DNA of 64,000 nt from Rossellomorea vietnamensis (GTDB taxonomy: Bacteria > Bacillota > Bacilli > Bacillales > Bacillaceae_B): NCBI RefSeq assembly GCF_008180415.1, contig NZ_VTEI01000009.1, forward strand, positions 1-64,000, in the 5' to 3' direction. Positions 26,388-35,710 of this stretch are shown piece by piece (the stretch's first letter is position 1; each line of letters begins with the position of its first letter). The position numbers and the translations under genes are program-made. The notes beneath the pieces are model-generated. The model did not search any database. It was given only the letters and a program-made list of their open reading frames with translations, and was not told the DNA's origin.

Positions 26388-27272
26388 CTAAAAATTAATC
26401 GAGAATTTTTTAAAGAACTCATCATCCGAGACGGATCTTTTACTCAAATACTCAGCCCTCTTTGTTTTTGCCCCATCTCCAAGGACTTTCTGTTCCACTT
26501 TTTTAACTGAGCTGGTGCGGCTTATCATCTGCCTCAGCTTCGCAATTCTCGCCTCGCTGAAATGGAGGTAGGCCATCCGCAGCTGATTATAATTGAGGTC
26601 ATCAAAGTGAACTTGGTATGGATGTGAGGTTCTGAATAAATGCAGAATTTTTACATTCGGTTCACAGTGGCAGCGGTAGCCGAACAGCCATAATTTGATC
26701 GAAATCTCCACATCTTCATGGCCCCAGCTGGAGAAGCCGGTTTCGAAACCTCCGACGTCTGTGAATACCTTTTTCGGAATGATGAAGCATCCGCCGGGAA
26801 TGATAGCTGTTTCAAATAGTGCCTTTCTGCGGTTGTTCCACGTGACTTTAAGGTTTTGTGAAAGAGACTGTCCAAAGCCGACAATGTGAGGGGCATCCAT
26901 GGAGCCGATGGCCGGGCAGACGACATCGGAATTCCCTGCGAGCAGATGGAATAAGAGCCGGTCGATCCAGAAGTTTTCAAACGTCAGATGAGCATCGCAA
27001 AACAGCAGGTAATCATGGGAGGCTTCTTGTGCACCGAGGTTTCGCGCATTGGACGGTCCGATTCCCTGTGCATTGATCAGCCTGATTTTTTGTTTGTGAG
27101 GGTAAGTGGAGAGGAAATCACAGCACTTGTCCTCTGATGCATCATTAATAATGATCGTTTCAAATTCAACATTTGTTTTTACATTGAATAGTGAATCGCA
27201 GGTGTTTTTTACATTTATCCCTTCATTCTTCACGGGGAAGATAATGGATACCTTTGGTGGAGTATTCGGCAT
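26388..27272 (-). CDS. GT2 glycosyltransferase, GalNAc-transferase-like
   Basis: 294 residues from ATG 27272 (GGAAGG lies 6 bases upstream; an adjacent TTG is possible). The GT-A fold shows VSIIFPVKNEG, INDASED and FCDAHLTFEN (DxH metal motif). WGHEDVEISIKLWLFGYRC near residue 195 is the acceptor-side motif typical of GT27-like polypeptide GalNAc-transferases. It is convergent with the sugar-nucleotide operon and lies downstream of cysC on the minus strand, separated by a hairpin. It may glycosylate a surface protein or extend a glycan. Confidence 0.82.
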   Translation of the reverse strand: MPNTPPKVSIIFPVKNEGINVKNTCDSLFNVKTNVEFETIIINDASEDKCCDFLSTYPHKQKIRLINAQGIGPSNARNLGAQEASHDYLLFCDAHLTFENFWIDRLLFHLLAGNSDVVCPAIGSMDAPHIVGFGQSLSQNLKVTWNNRRKALFETAIIPGGCFIIPKKVFTDVGGFETGFSSWGHEDVEISIKLWLFGYRCHCEPNVKILHLFRTSHPYQVHFDDLNYNQLRMAYLHFSEARIAKLRQMISRTSSVKKVEQKVLGDGAKTKRAEYLSKRSVSDDEFFKKFSINF

Positions 27273-27398
27273 CAAGATCCTTCCTTTCCAAACTATTCTC
27301 CTCTCAGTGTATGAATCCGGTTTAGGTTTGTGACGTGATTTCCTTGGGTGAATCCTGGATGTGGCACCGTTAGGAAGAGAGACTTACGGGCTGCCTCA

Positions 27399-27448
27399 AC
27401 GCCTTAAAGCACTAAGAGGAACTGTCCCTCATAGTGCTTTAAGGTGTT
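27399..27448. terminator. Long hairpin terminating cysC (GGGAC-type palindrome family)
   Basis: CCTTAAAGCACTA (27402-27414) pairs with TAGTGCTTTAAGG (27432-27444). The loop carries a GGAACTGTCCC core like the repeats at 42601, 49340, 49502 and 60390. It overlaps the cysC stop by two bases. Confidence 0.75.
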
Positions 27449-28043
27449 AAATATATTTTCTTTCTCGAAGGTAGGCGAGAACTTTTTCAGCTGATTGTTC
27501 GACGGTCTCTGTCTCGGTGTCGATGACCAGGGCGGGGGATAATGGCGTTTCATAGGGAGCGTCGATCCCTGTAAAGCCCTTGATTTCACCTGCTCTTGCC
27601 TTCCGGTAAAGTCCTTTGGGATCGCGTTTCTCGCATTCTTCCAAACTGGCATTCATATAGACCTCTATGAACTCTCCTTCTTCTACGATGGATTTCACCC
27701 ATTCCCGGTCCTTCTGATAAGGAGAGATGAAGGCGGTCAGCACAATCGTGCCGGCATCGACAAAGAGTTTTGCTGTTTCGCCGACGCGGCGGATGTTCTC
27801 GTTCCTGTCTTTTTCAGAGAATCCCAGATTGCTGTTCAGGCCGTGCCGGAGGTTATCTCCGTCGAGCCTGTAGACCTGTCTGCCGGACTCGAACAAGCGC
27901 TTTTCCAGCTCAACTGATAAAGTCGACTTGCCTGAACCGGATAATCCGGTAAGCCAGATAATCATGCTTTTGTGGCCATTACGGTTCTGTCTCTTTTCCT
28001 TACTGATTCCTCCATTATGCCAAACGGTATTTTCCGATTTCAT
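27447..28043 (-). CDS. cysC: Adenylylsulfate kinase (APS kinase)
   Basis: 198 residues from ATG 28043 (GGAGGAAA just upstream), the same length as B. subtilis CysC; the frame is open much further upstream but without likeness. Walker A is [28 protein letters not shown] is the APS-binding segment, and [20 protein letters not shown] is the lid. It makes PAPS from APS and ATP. Together with sat it gives the sulfate donor for the sulfotransferase. No PAPS reductase (cysH) is nearby, so the pair may serve sulfation rather than cysteine synthesis. Confidence 0.95.
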   Translation of the reverse strand: MKSENTVWHNGGISKEKRQNRNGHKSMIIWLTGLSGSGKSTLSVELEKRLFESGRQVYRLDGDNLRHGLNSNLGFSEKDRNENIRRVGETAKLFVDAGTIVLTAFISPYQKDREWVKSIVEEGEFIEVYMNASLEECEKRDPKGLYRKARAGEIKGFTGIDAPYETPLSPALVIDTETETVEQSAEKVLAYLRERKYI

Positions 28044-28180
28044 ATTAAGTTTCCTCCTGTCTTTAGTAGATTTCATTAAGGGGATGTACATATAGCAGTT
28101 ACGCCGATAACCTGGTTGAGTCCGCAGGTAAAGGGTGATCTCCACCGATAACCAGTTTCTGTCCCGCCCTCTCTCCCATT

Positions 28181-29948
28181 TTAAAACCACATATAGTAGA
28201 CGACAGTCACTGCGACAGCCATCACAATTAAATTTAACGGAATGCCGATTCTTAAAAATCCTTAAAAGAATACCCCCTTGGACCATATACAATCAGGTTT
28301 GTCTGATAGCCGACCGGTGTTGAAAAGCTTGCTGATGCTGCAATAGCAACTATAATTGCAAGCGGAAGAAGCGGAATCGACTGGATTGGATAAGGGAAAT
28401 TTTATATGCGATAGGAAACATGATGACCGCTGCGGCGTTGTTGGTGATGAATTCAGTAAGCAGGTTGGTGAAAAGGTAGAGAGCCAGGATCATGGTAAAA
28501 AGCCCAAGAGGAGCGAAAGTATTCAAGTGAAATGGGCGATGAATTCAGCGAGCCCTGAATTGGCCAGGGCCGCTCCAATCCCGAACGAACTGGCGATCAA
28601 AACCAATACATTCCATTGGATAAAGCTTTTGATTTCATTGTTAGAAATGATATTGAATAAGCAGAGAAGAAGGACGCCTGTACCATAGGCCTCTATGATT
28701 GAGATGATATCAGCTATTACCAGCAGGGCCATGAACCCTAGCAGGAAGAGGGACGTCCAGCCCTTTTTCCTGATGCTGGGGTTGAAAAGGGAATCGTTGA
28801 GTTGAGAGAGAAAGTAGAAATCAATGCTGGATGTTTCTTTCTTGAACTCTTTTCCCACGGCCAGCAAGAGTATATCACCGGGCTTCAAAACGATGTCTCC
28901 GATTTTGGACTGAAGATGCTTTCCGTGACGGTGCACCGCAAGGATAGCCGCATGATAGCTGCTGCGGAAATCAGTCTCTTTCACTTTCCGGAACAGGAGA
29001 GAGGAACGCGGAGTCACTGCTGCCTCGATCACTTTCATGTACTGAAACTGTCCCGCTTCCACGTGGGCTGGGATCTTTAAGCTTTTGGTTTTCTGCAGGG
29101 AGGAGATTCTGCTGATGTCACCTGAAAACAGCAGGATATCATCCTTTTTTATGACCATGGAACTTGGTACAGGAGTGAACTGCAAGGACCCGCGGAACAG
29201 ACTGGCGAGAAAAACGCCCTCCAATTTCCTCAGCTTTGCCTGTTTAAGGTTTTTTCCGATATAAGGATAATCGCTTCCGACTTTGAACTCACACAGGTAC
29301 TCTCTCCTTGCACCCTCTTCATCATGAGGTTTCACTGCTTTATCCGGGAGCAGTGTTCCTCCGAAGAAAATTAAAAAAGCGATTCCTATGATAGTGGCGG
29401 GCAGTCCCACTGCTGCGAGTTGAAAAAAAGCAAACCCCTCTCGCCCTGGTCGACCATCAGTCCATGGACGACCAGGTTGGTGGAGGTGCCCCTAATGGTC
29501 ATCATTCCGCCTAAGATAGTGGCATAGGAAATAGGTATGAGGAGTTGAGAGGGTGATACATTATGCTCCCGGCACCAGTTCCGGATGATCGGAGTGAGCA
29601 TGATGACGATTGGCATATTATTAAGGAAGGCCGAACAGATTGAAAGGGGGCAAGCAGCTTAAGAAGAAAAATCTTGTTGGGCCTGCTACCGCTTACTACC
29701 CTCTTAAAAAGGGTTTCCATCACACTGCTTTTATCAATGGTCCCTGCTAATATGAACAATAAGGCAATGGTGATTAATCCTTCATTAGAAAATACCAGCA
29801 ATGCTTCCTGGGGGGAAATGATGCCTGTCAGTAAAAACAGGAGCATGACGGAAGATACGACAAGTTCAGGTCTTATAATGTCCCTGATCAGTAAGCCGAC
29901 CATTCCGAGCAAACTGAGAAGGACAAACCCTGCTTCCCATCCCATCAT
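28181..29948 (-). pseudogene. SLC13-family sulfate/anion transporter, broken by several frameshifts
   Basis: About 1.77 kb on the minus strand encodes pieces of one protein of about 590 residues in changing frames. MMGWEAGFVLLSLLGMVGLL ... LLKLLAPFQ is followed, after a shift near 29635, by MPIVIMLTPIIRNWCREHN and TILGGMMTIRGTSTNLVVHG. After a shift near 29420 comes the part with two TrkA-C-like domains (28523-29410). A stop at 28523 and further shifts lead to LFTNLLTEFITNNAAAVIMF, then [15 protein letters not shown] and the last helix ending VVYYMWF. At least five single-base indels are needed. Family members carry sulfate or other anions; the location between sat and cysC fits sulfate import. 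Confidence 0.85.
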
Positions 29949-29976
29949 GTGCCTCTTGAATGATAGGCGCTGCTGC

Positions 29977-31125
29977 TCATCCGTTCCCCAACCCTTTTAT
30001 CAGGACTTCTGCGACTTCTCTTCGGGAAAACTCTTCAGGCGGAATTTCTCCTTTTCTCAGCATTTCCCTTACCTTTGTTCCGCTCAAATGGGTATGGTCC
30101 TCCCTCTGATGGGGGCAGGTCTTTGAAGTCGCCATGCTTTTACATTTCTTGCAGTAGAAGGCATGTTCAAATTTCAGGATTTCAATTCCGATTTCTTTTG
30201 GCCGGAAGCGGTTGAAGATTTCCTGCGCCTCGTATGTTCCGTAATAGTCTCCGACACCTGCGTGGTCTCTGCCGACAATGAAGTGGGTGCAGCCATAATT
30301 TTTCCGAACCAGCGCATGGAAAACGGCTTCCCTTGGTCCTGCATATCTCATGGCTGCCGGGAATACGGAGAGATGGACCCTTTCCTTGGGATAGTAATGC
30401 TTCAAAATCGCCTCATAGCTTTCCATCCGGATACCAGCAGGGATATCGTCCTTTTTGGTTTCGCCTACGAGAGGGTGAATCAGCAGGCCATCCACCATTT
30501 CCAGGGCGGTCTTCTGAAGATATTCATGTGCACGGTGTATGGGATTCCTGGTCTGGAAAGCAGCAACTTTGTCCCAGCCCTTTTCTTTAAAAAGCTCCCT
30601 TAACTGTGACGGCGTTCCATATGACCCAGGAAAGTCGACTGGCTGCTGGTGAAGCAGAGTGATCTTTCCAGCAAGATAGATTGGCGGCTGTTCAAAAAGA
30701 GAACAGACTCCGGGGTGATTTCGATCATTGGTCTTATAGATGGCAAGGGCTTCGGCTTCCTTGTCATACTCGAACTTTTCCTCCAAATCAAGGACTGCAT
30801 AAGGAGTGCCGTCTTTGCCTTTCAATACAATTTTGTCCCCAGCATTAAGGCTTGAACTTATTTTTCTGGAGACAGGAAGGGTGATGGGAAGAGTCCATGC
30901 CGTGCCATCAGAAAGTCTCATGGTGCTGAGAATGGAGTAGTAGTCTTTACTGTTGACGAAGCCCTGCAGTGGACTGAGAGCACCGGTGGCGATTAGTTCC
31001 AAATCAGACAAAACCCTGCTGGAAACCTGTATTTCCGGGAAGGTCCCAATCATGCCCAGCAGCCTTTGTTTCTCTGAGGGATCTGCTATTCTATTGACTA
31101 ACGTTCCTCCGTGAGGTTCAATCAT
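29977..31125 (-). CDS. sat: Sulfate adenylyltransferase (ATP sulfurylase)
   Basis: 382 residues from ATG 31125, chosen because AAAGGAGG lies 9 bases upstream; this equals the B. subtilis Sat length. [13 protein letters not shown] is the HxxH nucleotide site, [16 protein letters not shown] the second conserved block, and [15 protein letters not shown] a zinc-binding cluster. It makes APS from sulfate and ATP, the first step to PAPS. It begins a minus-strand unit sat - (broken transporter) - cysC. Confidence 0.96.
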   Translation of the reverse strand: MIEPHGGTLVNRIADPSEKQRLLGMIGTFPEIQVSSRVLSDLELIATGALSPLQGFVNSKDYYSILSTMRLSDGTAWTLPITLPVSRKISSSLNAGDKIVLKGKDGTPYAVLDLEEKFEYDKEAEALAIYKTNDRNHPGVCSLFEQPPIYLAGKITLLHQQPVDFPGSYGTPSQLRELFKEKGWDKVAAFQTRNPIHRAHEYLQKTALEMVDGLLIHPLVGETKKDDIPAGIRMESYEAILKHYYPKERVHLSVFPAAMRYAGPREAVFHALVRKNYGCTHFIVGRDHAGVGDYYGTYEAQEIFNRFRPKEIGIEILKFEHAFYCKKCKSMATSKTCPHQREDHTHLSGTKVREMLRKGEIPPEEFSRREVAEVLIKGLGNG

Positions 31126-31455
31126 CTTCAATTTCCTCCTTTGCTTTTTTATAGCAGTATATGATTCGACGGGGAACTTGTCCGGGCGTCCATCCATAGC
31201 GGCAGGGTGTTCTTCATCGGAATGGCGGGCATATCAGGAAAGCCTTCCCCATATAATGGATACTATGAACATATCTTCCCTGGCCCGGTTCAGACAGCTG
31301 CACGATCAGGCAGCGTGAATTTGGTATTTATGGAATTCGATGCAGCCAGCGGCGGAATCAGGCAGCATGGAATTGATATTTGTGGGAATCAATGCAGTCA
31401 GCAGTCCATTTTTAACTGCCATTATATATATCTAAACATCGAAGGGGTGAAAGTG
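31126..31455. other. Divergent region between sat and the 31456 gene
   Basis: 330 bases without a supported gene. The frame that opens at 31207 and runs into the next gene has no ribosome binding site and no likeness upstream of 31456. It must hold the promoters of sat and of the 31456 gene; I see no clear sigma-A or sigma-K match. GAAGGGGTGAAAG (31441-31453) is the ribosome binding site for 31456. Confidence 0.45.
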
Positions 31456-32640
31456 ATGAAAGTGAATCTTGTATTTAATGGGATGCCTGTCGGTGCCATT
31501 TCGTTTACGTCTCTTCCATCGGTCATGATTTATTTGGAGGAAAATGGATATAGATCCAAGTGGGACAGCGGCAGCCGAACTTTGGAGGTCGAACAGTTCC
31601 TTTTTGATAAAAAAATTCTGTTGCAGGTAAATACAGAGGATGATCAATTGGCGGGAGATTTGGGAAGGCAGTTGAAAGCGTTCCTCAAGCATATGGGGAT
31701 TAAAACGGAAATTGTGAAAGAAGTGGAGGGCGGTGACAAGCTGGATGGTGATTTGCTGATCCGTCTGGTCCTCTCGACCGAAGCTCAAGTGACAACCAAT
31801 ACTGTTTCCATCTCCACAACCTCCGGGTTCGATCGGAGAATCTTGAAGGATAAGATCATTCCGCTGTTTAAGCAGCAGGATCATAAATGCAAGCACCTTC
31901 ATGACGCGGTCAAAACATCGATTCCAACCGCTAATTTTAAAATGGAGTTCGCTGATTATGATCATGAGGATCTCTCTTTAAAGCTGGCAATGGCGGCGTA
32001 CCATCTGCTGGGTAAGGATCTTCAGAAGTTGGATCTTTTCGATATTTATTGGGACCTGCAGGGAGGGACTGCAAAAAAAGCTGCGAGGGAACGGAATAAC
32101 GTTAAGAGAGAAGAGGGGAAAACAGCAGGCCAGTCTATTGTGGAAGCAGTTGTGGAAAGAGCTGAGGAGGAAAAGCAAGCCCAGTGCGACCTGTTCTTTG
32201 ATTATTCCGTCACGGCTGGGCGAAAGACGGAGAAGTATACCGTCTTTTCTTCCATCCATCTGCGGAACATCGGGGAGAGGGCATTGCATAATCCGGTCCT
32301 CTGCTTGAAGGTGGAGCCGGTAGACAGTGTCGATATCGGCGGGCAAGTTCTTCCTCCAGGCATGAGCGAGTTGTTTGCCGTCCAGGGGGAAGCGGGAGCC
32401 CGCGGGTGGGAATATATCGGAGAAGAGTGGCTGGAAAAAGCCTACACAACTGGAGAGTACTGGATCAAGCCGATTCAGGAGTTGACCATTCAACCCTCTG
32501 AAAGCGTCTTGCTGGAAGGCGTGCAGTTCTCCTTCGAGCCTCCTGAGCAGGCAGGGAAGATCTCCATTGCCGGGTTCGTTTATTTTCAGGATCAGAACCT
32601 GCAGTTTAAATCGTTGAATACGATTGTGTTTTCGTTCTAA
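31456..32640 (+). CDS. Protein of unknown function in the glycan/spore island
   Basis: 394 residues from ATG 31456. It has no signal peptide and no membrane segment. The first third (MKVNLVFNGMPVGAISFTSL ...) is mixed alpha/beta. Residues 80-190 contain GGDKLDGDLLIRLVLSTEAQ and DHEDLSLKLAMAAYHLLGKD, vaguely like amidase_3 segments but without zinc ligands in the right places. The C-terminal part is beta-rich with repeated Pro/Gly turns. I do not recognise the family. It is divergent from sat and convergent with the coiled-coil gene. A structural protein is possible. Confidence 0.7.
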   Translation: MKVNLVFNGMPVGAISFTSLPSVMIYLEENGYRSKWDSGSRTLEVEQFLFDKKILLQVNTEDDQLAGDLGRQLKAFLKHMGIKTEIVKEVEGGDKLDGDLLIRLVLSTEAQVTTNTVSISTTSGFDRRILKDKIIPLFKQQDHKCKHLHDAVKTSIPTANFKMEFADYDHEDLSLKLAMAAYHLLGKDLQKLDLFDIYWDLQGGTAKKAARERNNVKREEGKTAGQSIVEAVVERAEEEKQAQCDLFFDYSVTAGRKTEKYTVFSSIHLRNIGERALHNPVLCLKVEPVDSVDIGGQVLPPGMSELFAVQGEAGARGWEYIGEEWLEKAYTTGEYWIKPIQELTIQPSESVLLEGVQFSFEPPEQAGKISIAGFVYFQDQNLQFKSLNTIVFSF

Positions 32641-32713
32641 AATCAATAACAAGATTTTTTGCATTTGGCATAGAAAAGGCCTGCGTGCTCGAGCGGCAAG
32701 CTGGCCTTCAGTC

Positions 32714-34027
32714 TTAAATAATTTTCTTAATAATCGATTGAGAAAATTCTTTTTGTTTCTTGATCCATTCTCTAATCATGTTCAGGTTGGAGGAAAGGAG
32801 GGCATTTTGCTTTTTCAATTCCTGCATGCCTTCATCAAAGTGATCGAGTCTGTTTTCGTGGTGCTGGAATCCTGACAGGAAGGACCGTTTGGTATCTTTG
32901 ACTTTTTCTTGCAGAGCTGTATTTTTGTTTTCAACCTCCTGCAGCCTCTCGCTGTAAGCTTTCATGATTTGTTCAATATCCTGTAACTGGTTCTCAATCC
33001 AGCCTTCTTTTTCTTTAAATTCCTCTTTGTATACTTCGAAAGTTTCCTTCAGGGACTGCATCTTCATTTTTTCGGTGTCTATAAGCTGCTGCTTAGCCTC
33101 CTGCAGCTGCTTAAGGAGCCCATCTCTTTCTGCTGAGAGACTTTCAGCGGCTGCTGTGCCGGTGATGACTCTTTCATACAGCTCTTTCTTCGTGCTTTCC
33201 GAGGAGTGGAGTGCTTCAGTAAGGTCCTGGATTTGACTCTTGCTGTTCCGGACTTCTCCGTTCAGGGTTTCAATTAGCTGCTGTGCGTCTTGGTTTTCCT
33301 GCTGCAGCTCAAATTTTGCCGCTTCCAGTTCTTGATTGGAGCTTTTTAGGAGATTTAGTTCTGCCTTTAGCTGTTCGTTCTCCTCCAAAACTTCTTTTTT
33401 CTTCAGTTGTGACACTCTAAGTTCATGTTCTGTACTATTCAGTATTTCTTCGGCCATCTCAATTAAGGATGTTTTTTCGCCAAGGATTTCTTTTTGCTGG
33501 TTCAGTTTGGCCTGGAGTTCCTGCTGCTTTGCTTGCAGTTGCTGTTTTTCTATTGTCAGCTGGTCTTCCTTTGTTTGGAGGAGATTTACCTTTTTCAGGG
33601 CTGAAGTAAGAGATTCCTGGAGCTCTTTCAGGGATTCTTCCTGCTCCTTGTTCGTTTGAGCCAGTGAGGAGGCTTCATCCTGATGATGCAGGATTTCCTT
33701 ACATGCCTCATCCAGATTACGTTTCAAATCATGGATATCCTGTTTGAATTGTAATGCCTCTTTTATCAGTTTTTTTTCTTGTGTGATGAGGCCTTCTGTC
33801 TTGGTATTAGCTTGAGAAAGCTTCTTCTCCAGGACCTGGATTCGTTGCTCGGCCTGTTTCTTTTCTGTGATCAGCCTGGTTTCATTCTCCTTGAACCGCT
33901 TGTTTTCAATGAACAGATAGGTCCGTGACATCTTCTTGATTTGTTTTTCGTATTCCTGAAGTCTGGATTTATAGAAAATGGTTTCTTGATTCGACAAATG
34001 GTAAAGGGGTTTTTCTGAACTTTCCAC
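32714..34027 (-). CDS. Long coiled-coil protein of unknown function
   Basis: 437 residues from GTG 34027. Almost the whole protein (about 12-400) is heptad-like and rich in Glu, Lys, Gln and Leu, with few Pro and Gly. The C-terminus is basic (EWIKKQKEFSQSIIKKII). No signal peptide. The family cannot be named from a coiled coil. A scaffold for spore surface or glycan assembly would suit the neighbourhood, but this is a guess. The start lacks a strong ribosome binding site. Confidence 0.7.
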   Translation of the reverse strand: MESSEKPLYHLSNQETIFYKSRLQEYEKQIKKMSRTYLFIENKRFKENETRLITEKKQAEQRIQVLEKKLSQANTKTEGLITQEKKLIKEALQFKQDIHDLKRNLDEACKEILHHQDEASSLAQTNKEQEESLKELQESLTSALKKVNLLQTKEDQLTIEKQQLQAKQQELQAKLNQQKEILGEKTSLIEMAEEILNSTEHELRVSQLKKKEVLEENEQLKAELNLLKSSNQELEAAKFELQQENQDAQQLIETLNGEVRNSKSQIQDLTEALHSSESTKKELYERVITGTAAAESLSAERDGLLKQLQEAKQQLIDTEKMKMQSLKETFEVYKEEFKEKEGWIENQLQDIEQIMKAYSERLQEVENKNTALQEKVKDTKRSFLSGFQHHENRLDHFDEGMQELKKQNALLSSNLNMIREWIKKQKEFSQSIIKKII

Positions 34028-34132
34028 AACTTGTCAACTCGCTTTCTGGTCGCGTTTCTTATAATAAATTATGTGCTCATTTTCTTCTCCGTTACAATTG
34101 CCTGCGCCCAAATGCAAGACACCATACAACCT

Positions 34133-34171
34133 AAAAAGGATATCTTCCCGTACCGGGGAGATATCCTTTTC
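34133..34171. terminator. Orphan bidirectional hairpin
   Basis: AAAAAGGATATC (34133-34144) pairs with GATATCCTTTT (34160-34170) through an inner TCCC/GGGG stem. A and T runs lie on both sides. No gene ends next to it. Confidence 0.65.
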
Positions 34172-35235
34172 GCTGTTTTCCGTTCATTAAACTGTTTTTG
34201 TTCCTGACTTGCGGTCAGCAGTCTGTTCCCGCTTAGTCTGTTAAGAAAGGTTGGATTTCGATTACACGATAAGAATTCCCAGTGTTCTTATCGATTCTTT
34301 TCTTGTTGTTTCAGCGCTTCTTTTATATTTCCGTTCGGCATATTCATTTGAAACAGAATTGTACTCTATTTTACGTTTCATTTTTTATGATCAATTTAAT
34401 TGAAAGAATATTTTTTTGAGAAAGGCGCCTCTGCCTTTCGATACTAGTATATGCAGGTTTGATATCAAGTGAACTGATAGATGTCTATTAATCAGCCTAT
34501 TTTATTCTGTGAGAAGGAAAGGGTAGCGAAATTGGTGAGAGAGAAGGCGGTCAGGCAAATTTCTTAAGAACAATACTGCTGCATTCTGACTCTATATAGG
34601 CAATCTAGGAGCAGCTTGTTCCACTTATTAACACAATTGGCAGCCCGGTATTTAGGGATTTCTTCCCCTCGCTAGCCAGTAACCGTTACATGTGGCCCAA
34701 AGTTAGGAGGTTTCCGCAATTCATGACACCCATAAAGGAAGAAGGAAGACGTTCAAAACCGGCCTTGCACCATCTCCACTCGCCCCAACTTGATGAACAG
34801 CTGCTTCTAAATCTAATAGATGATAAATCCAAACAGGAGGTACAAATAGCAAAAAAGTTTACGAAAAGAGCCTTTTTTAAAAGGTGGGTCCGGTTAGTTA
34901 GTTGTTTTGGTGAAAATAGTGAGAACTAAATTTACTCAAAGAAATCAAAGATCCCTTCCTTTAAATAGTGATTTAATATCACATTTCCTCAGAAACAAGA
35001 AAGAAATCAGTTGATCTTCCCGTTAGAGAGAAAAATCTCAATATTCAACGGAATTCGAAAGAAACAATCTATTTGGAGTTCTCCTTTTTGGGAATGGGGG
35101 AGGAAGCTTGTTTAATAGGCTTTTTTCTAAGTTTAATGACTGTTTTAGAATCGATTTTACCTTCATACCTCTATAAATAGGAGCTGCCCGCCTGAGCGGA
35201 AATCCATTTCATTTAAAACAGCCACAATATATGCG
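34172..35235. repeat. Gene-poor 1 kb with a solo right end of the MITE-like element
   Basis: No supported gene. A 79-codon frame at 34690-34929 ends inside a sequence (AAGTTTACGAAAAGAGCCTT, 34856-34875) shared with the elements at 35236-35411 and 44405-44599, so it is a repeat-borne frame, not a gene. The left end of this copy is not recognisable. The rest is AT-rich without clear structure. Confidence 0.55.
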
Positions 35236-35411
35236 AAAGGCTGTTTTCGCATATATTGTTGCTTTCGGACATCCCCGGATACTAAGAGTTGTAACTCTAA
35301 ACGGGGAAGAGCGCTCTTTTCTTTTCGGTTTTTCCAGATTTCATCTTCGTAATAGGGTTATTTTTTTGAAATTAGTATTAAATAGCAACAAAGTTTACGA
35401 AAAGAGCCTTT
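35236..35411 (+). repeat. MITE-like element, copy 1
   Basis: AAAGGCTGTTTTCG (35236-35249) and CGAAAAGAGCCTTT (35398-35411) are inverted repeats matching at 13 of 14 bases and bounding 176 bp. Inside is GTTGCTTTCGG, also found in the copy at 44405-44599. It has no coding capacity for a transposase. Confidence 0.7.
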
Positions 35412-35623
35412 AAGAAAGATGGTCCCTTTTCTTGCAGGTGAGGGAAACCAAAAGCCTATTAAAAAAAGCACTATTATTAGGATTTCATCAAAGAATATTG
35501 TTTCAAAGATTTTACTGAATTTGAAATCTTCTATAGGAAAGATCATAGAACCCCCTCTAGATAAGGGTCTGCATCATTCCTCTACTTCCTGGATGAATGT
35601 CCAATTGTATATTTTTTTACAAA

Positions 35624-35637
35624 AATAGGTTATTTAT
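35624..35637 (+). promoter_or_regulatory. Shared upstream box (AATAGGTTATTTAT)
   Basis: The same 14 bases occur at 22251-22264 upstream of the sugar-nucleotide operon. The start resembles a sigma-K -10 (CATANNNTA) with A for C. No AC at the right distance is seen in this copy. Confidence 0.35.
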
Positions 35638-35710
35638 CTATACCAAAATCCTCTTTGTAAATAGGATAAAGTGTACCGAAAATATTCATTTGAAAGAAAG
35701 GAAGGATTTC

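Noticed and set aside
26858..27333. Plus-strand frames opposite the GT2 gene
   Set aside because: They lack ribosome binding sites and family likeness; the minus-strand gene explains the region.
28044..28292. N-terminal extension of CysC
   Set aside because: It overlaps the end of the broken transporter gene. The ribosome binding site and family length fit ATG 28043.
31207..31455. N-terminal extension of the 31456 gene
   Set aside because: No ribosome binding site at 31207 and a composition unlike the protein; a good site sits directly before ATG 31456.
32964..33659. Ser/Cys-rich genes on the plus strand opposite the coiled-coil gene
   Set aside because: They are antisense shadows; Glu and Lys codons read backwards as Ser, Phe and Leu.
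34690..34929. 79-codon gene
   Set aside because: Its end lies in the right terminus of the MITE-like repeat (34856-34876), shared with two other elements. It has no ribosome binding site or family likeness.
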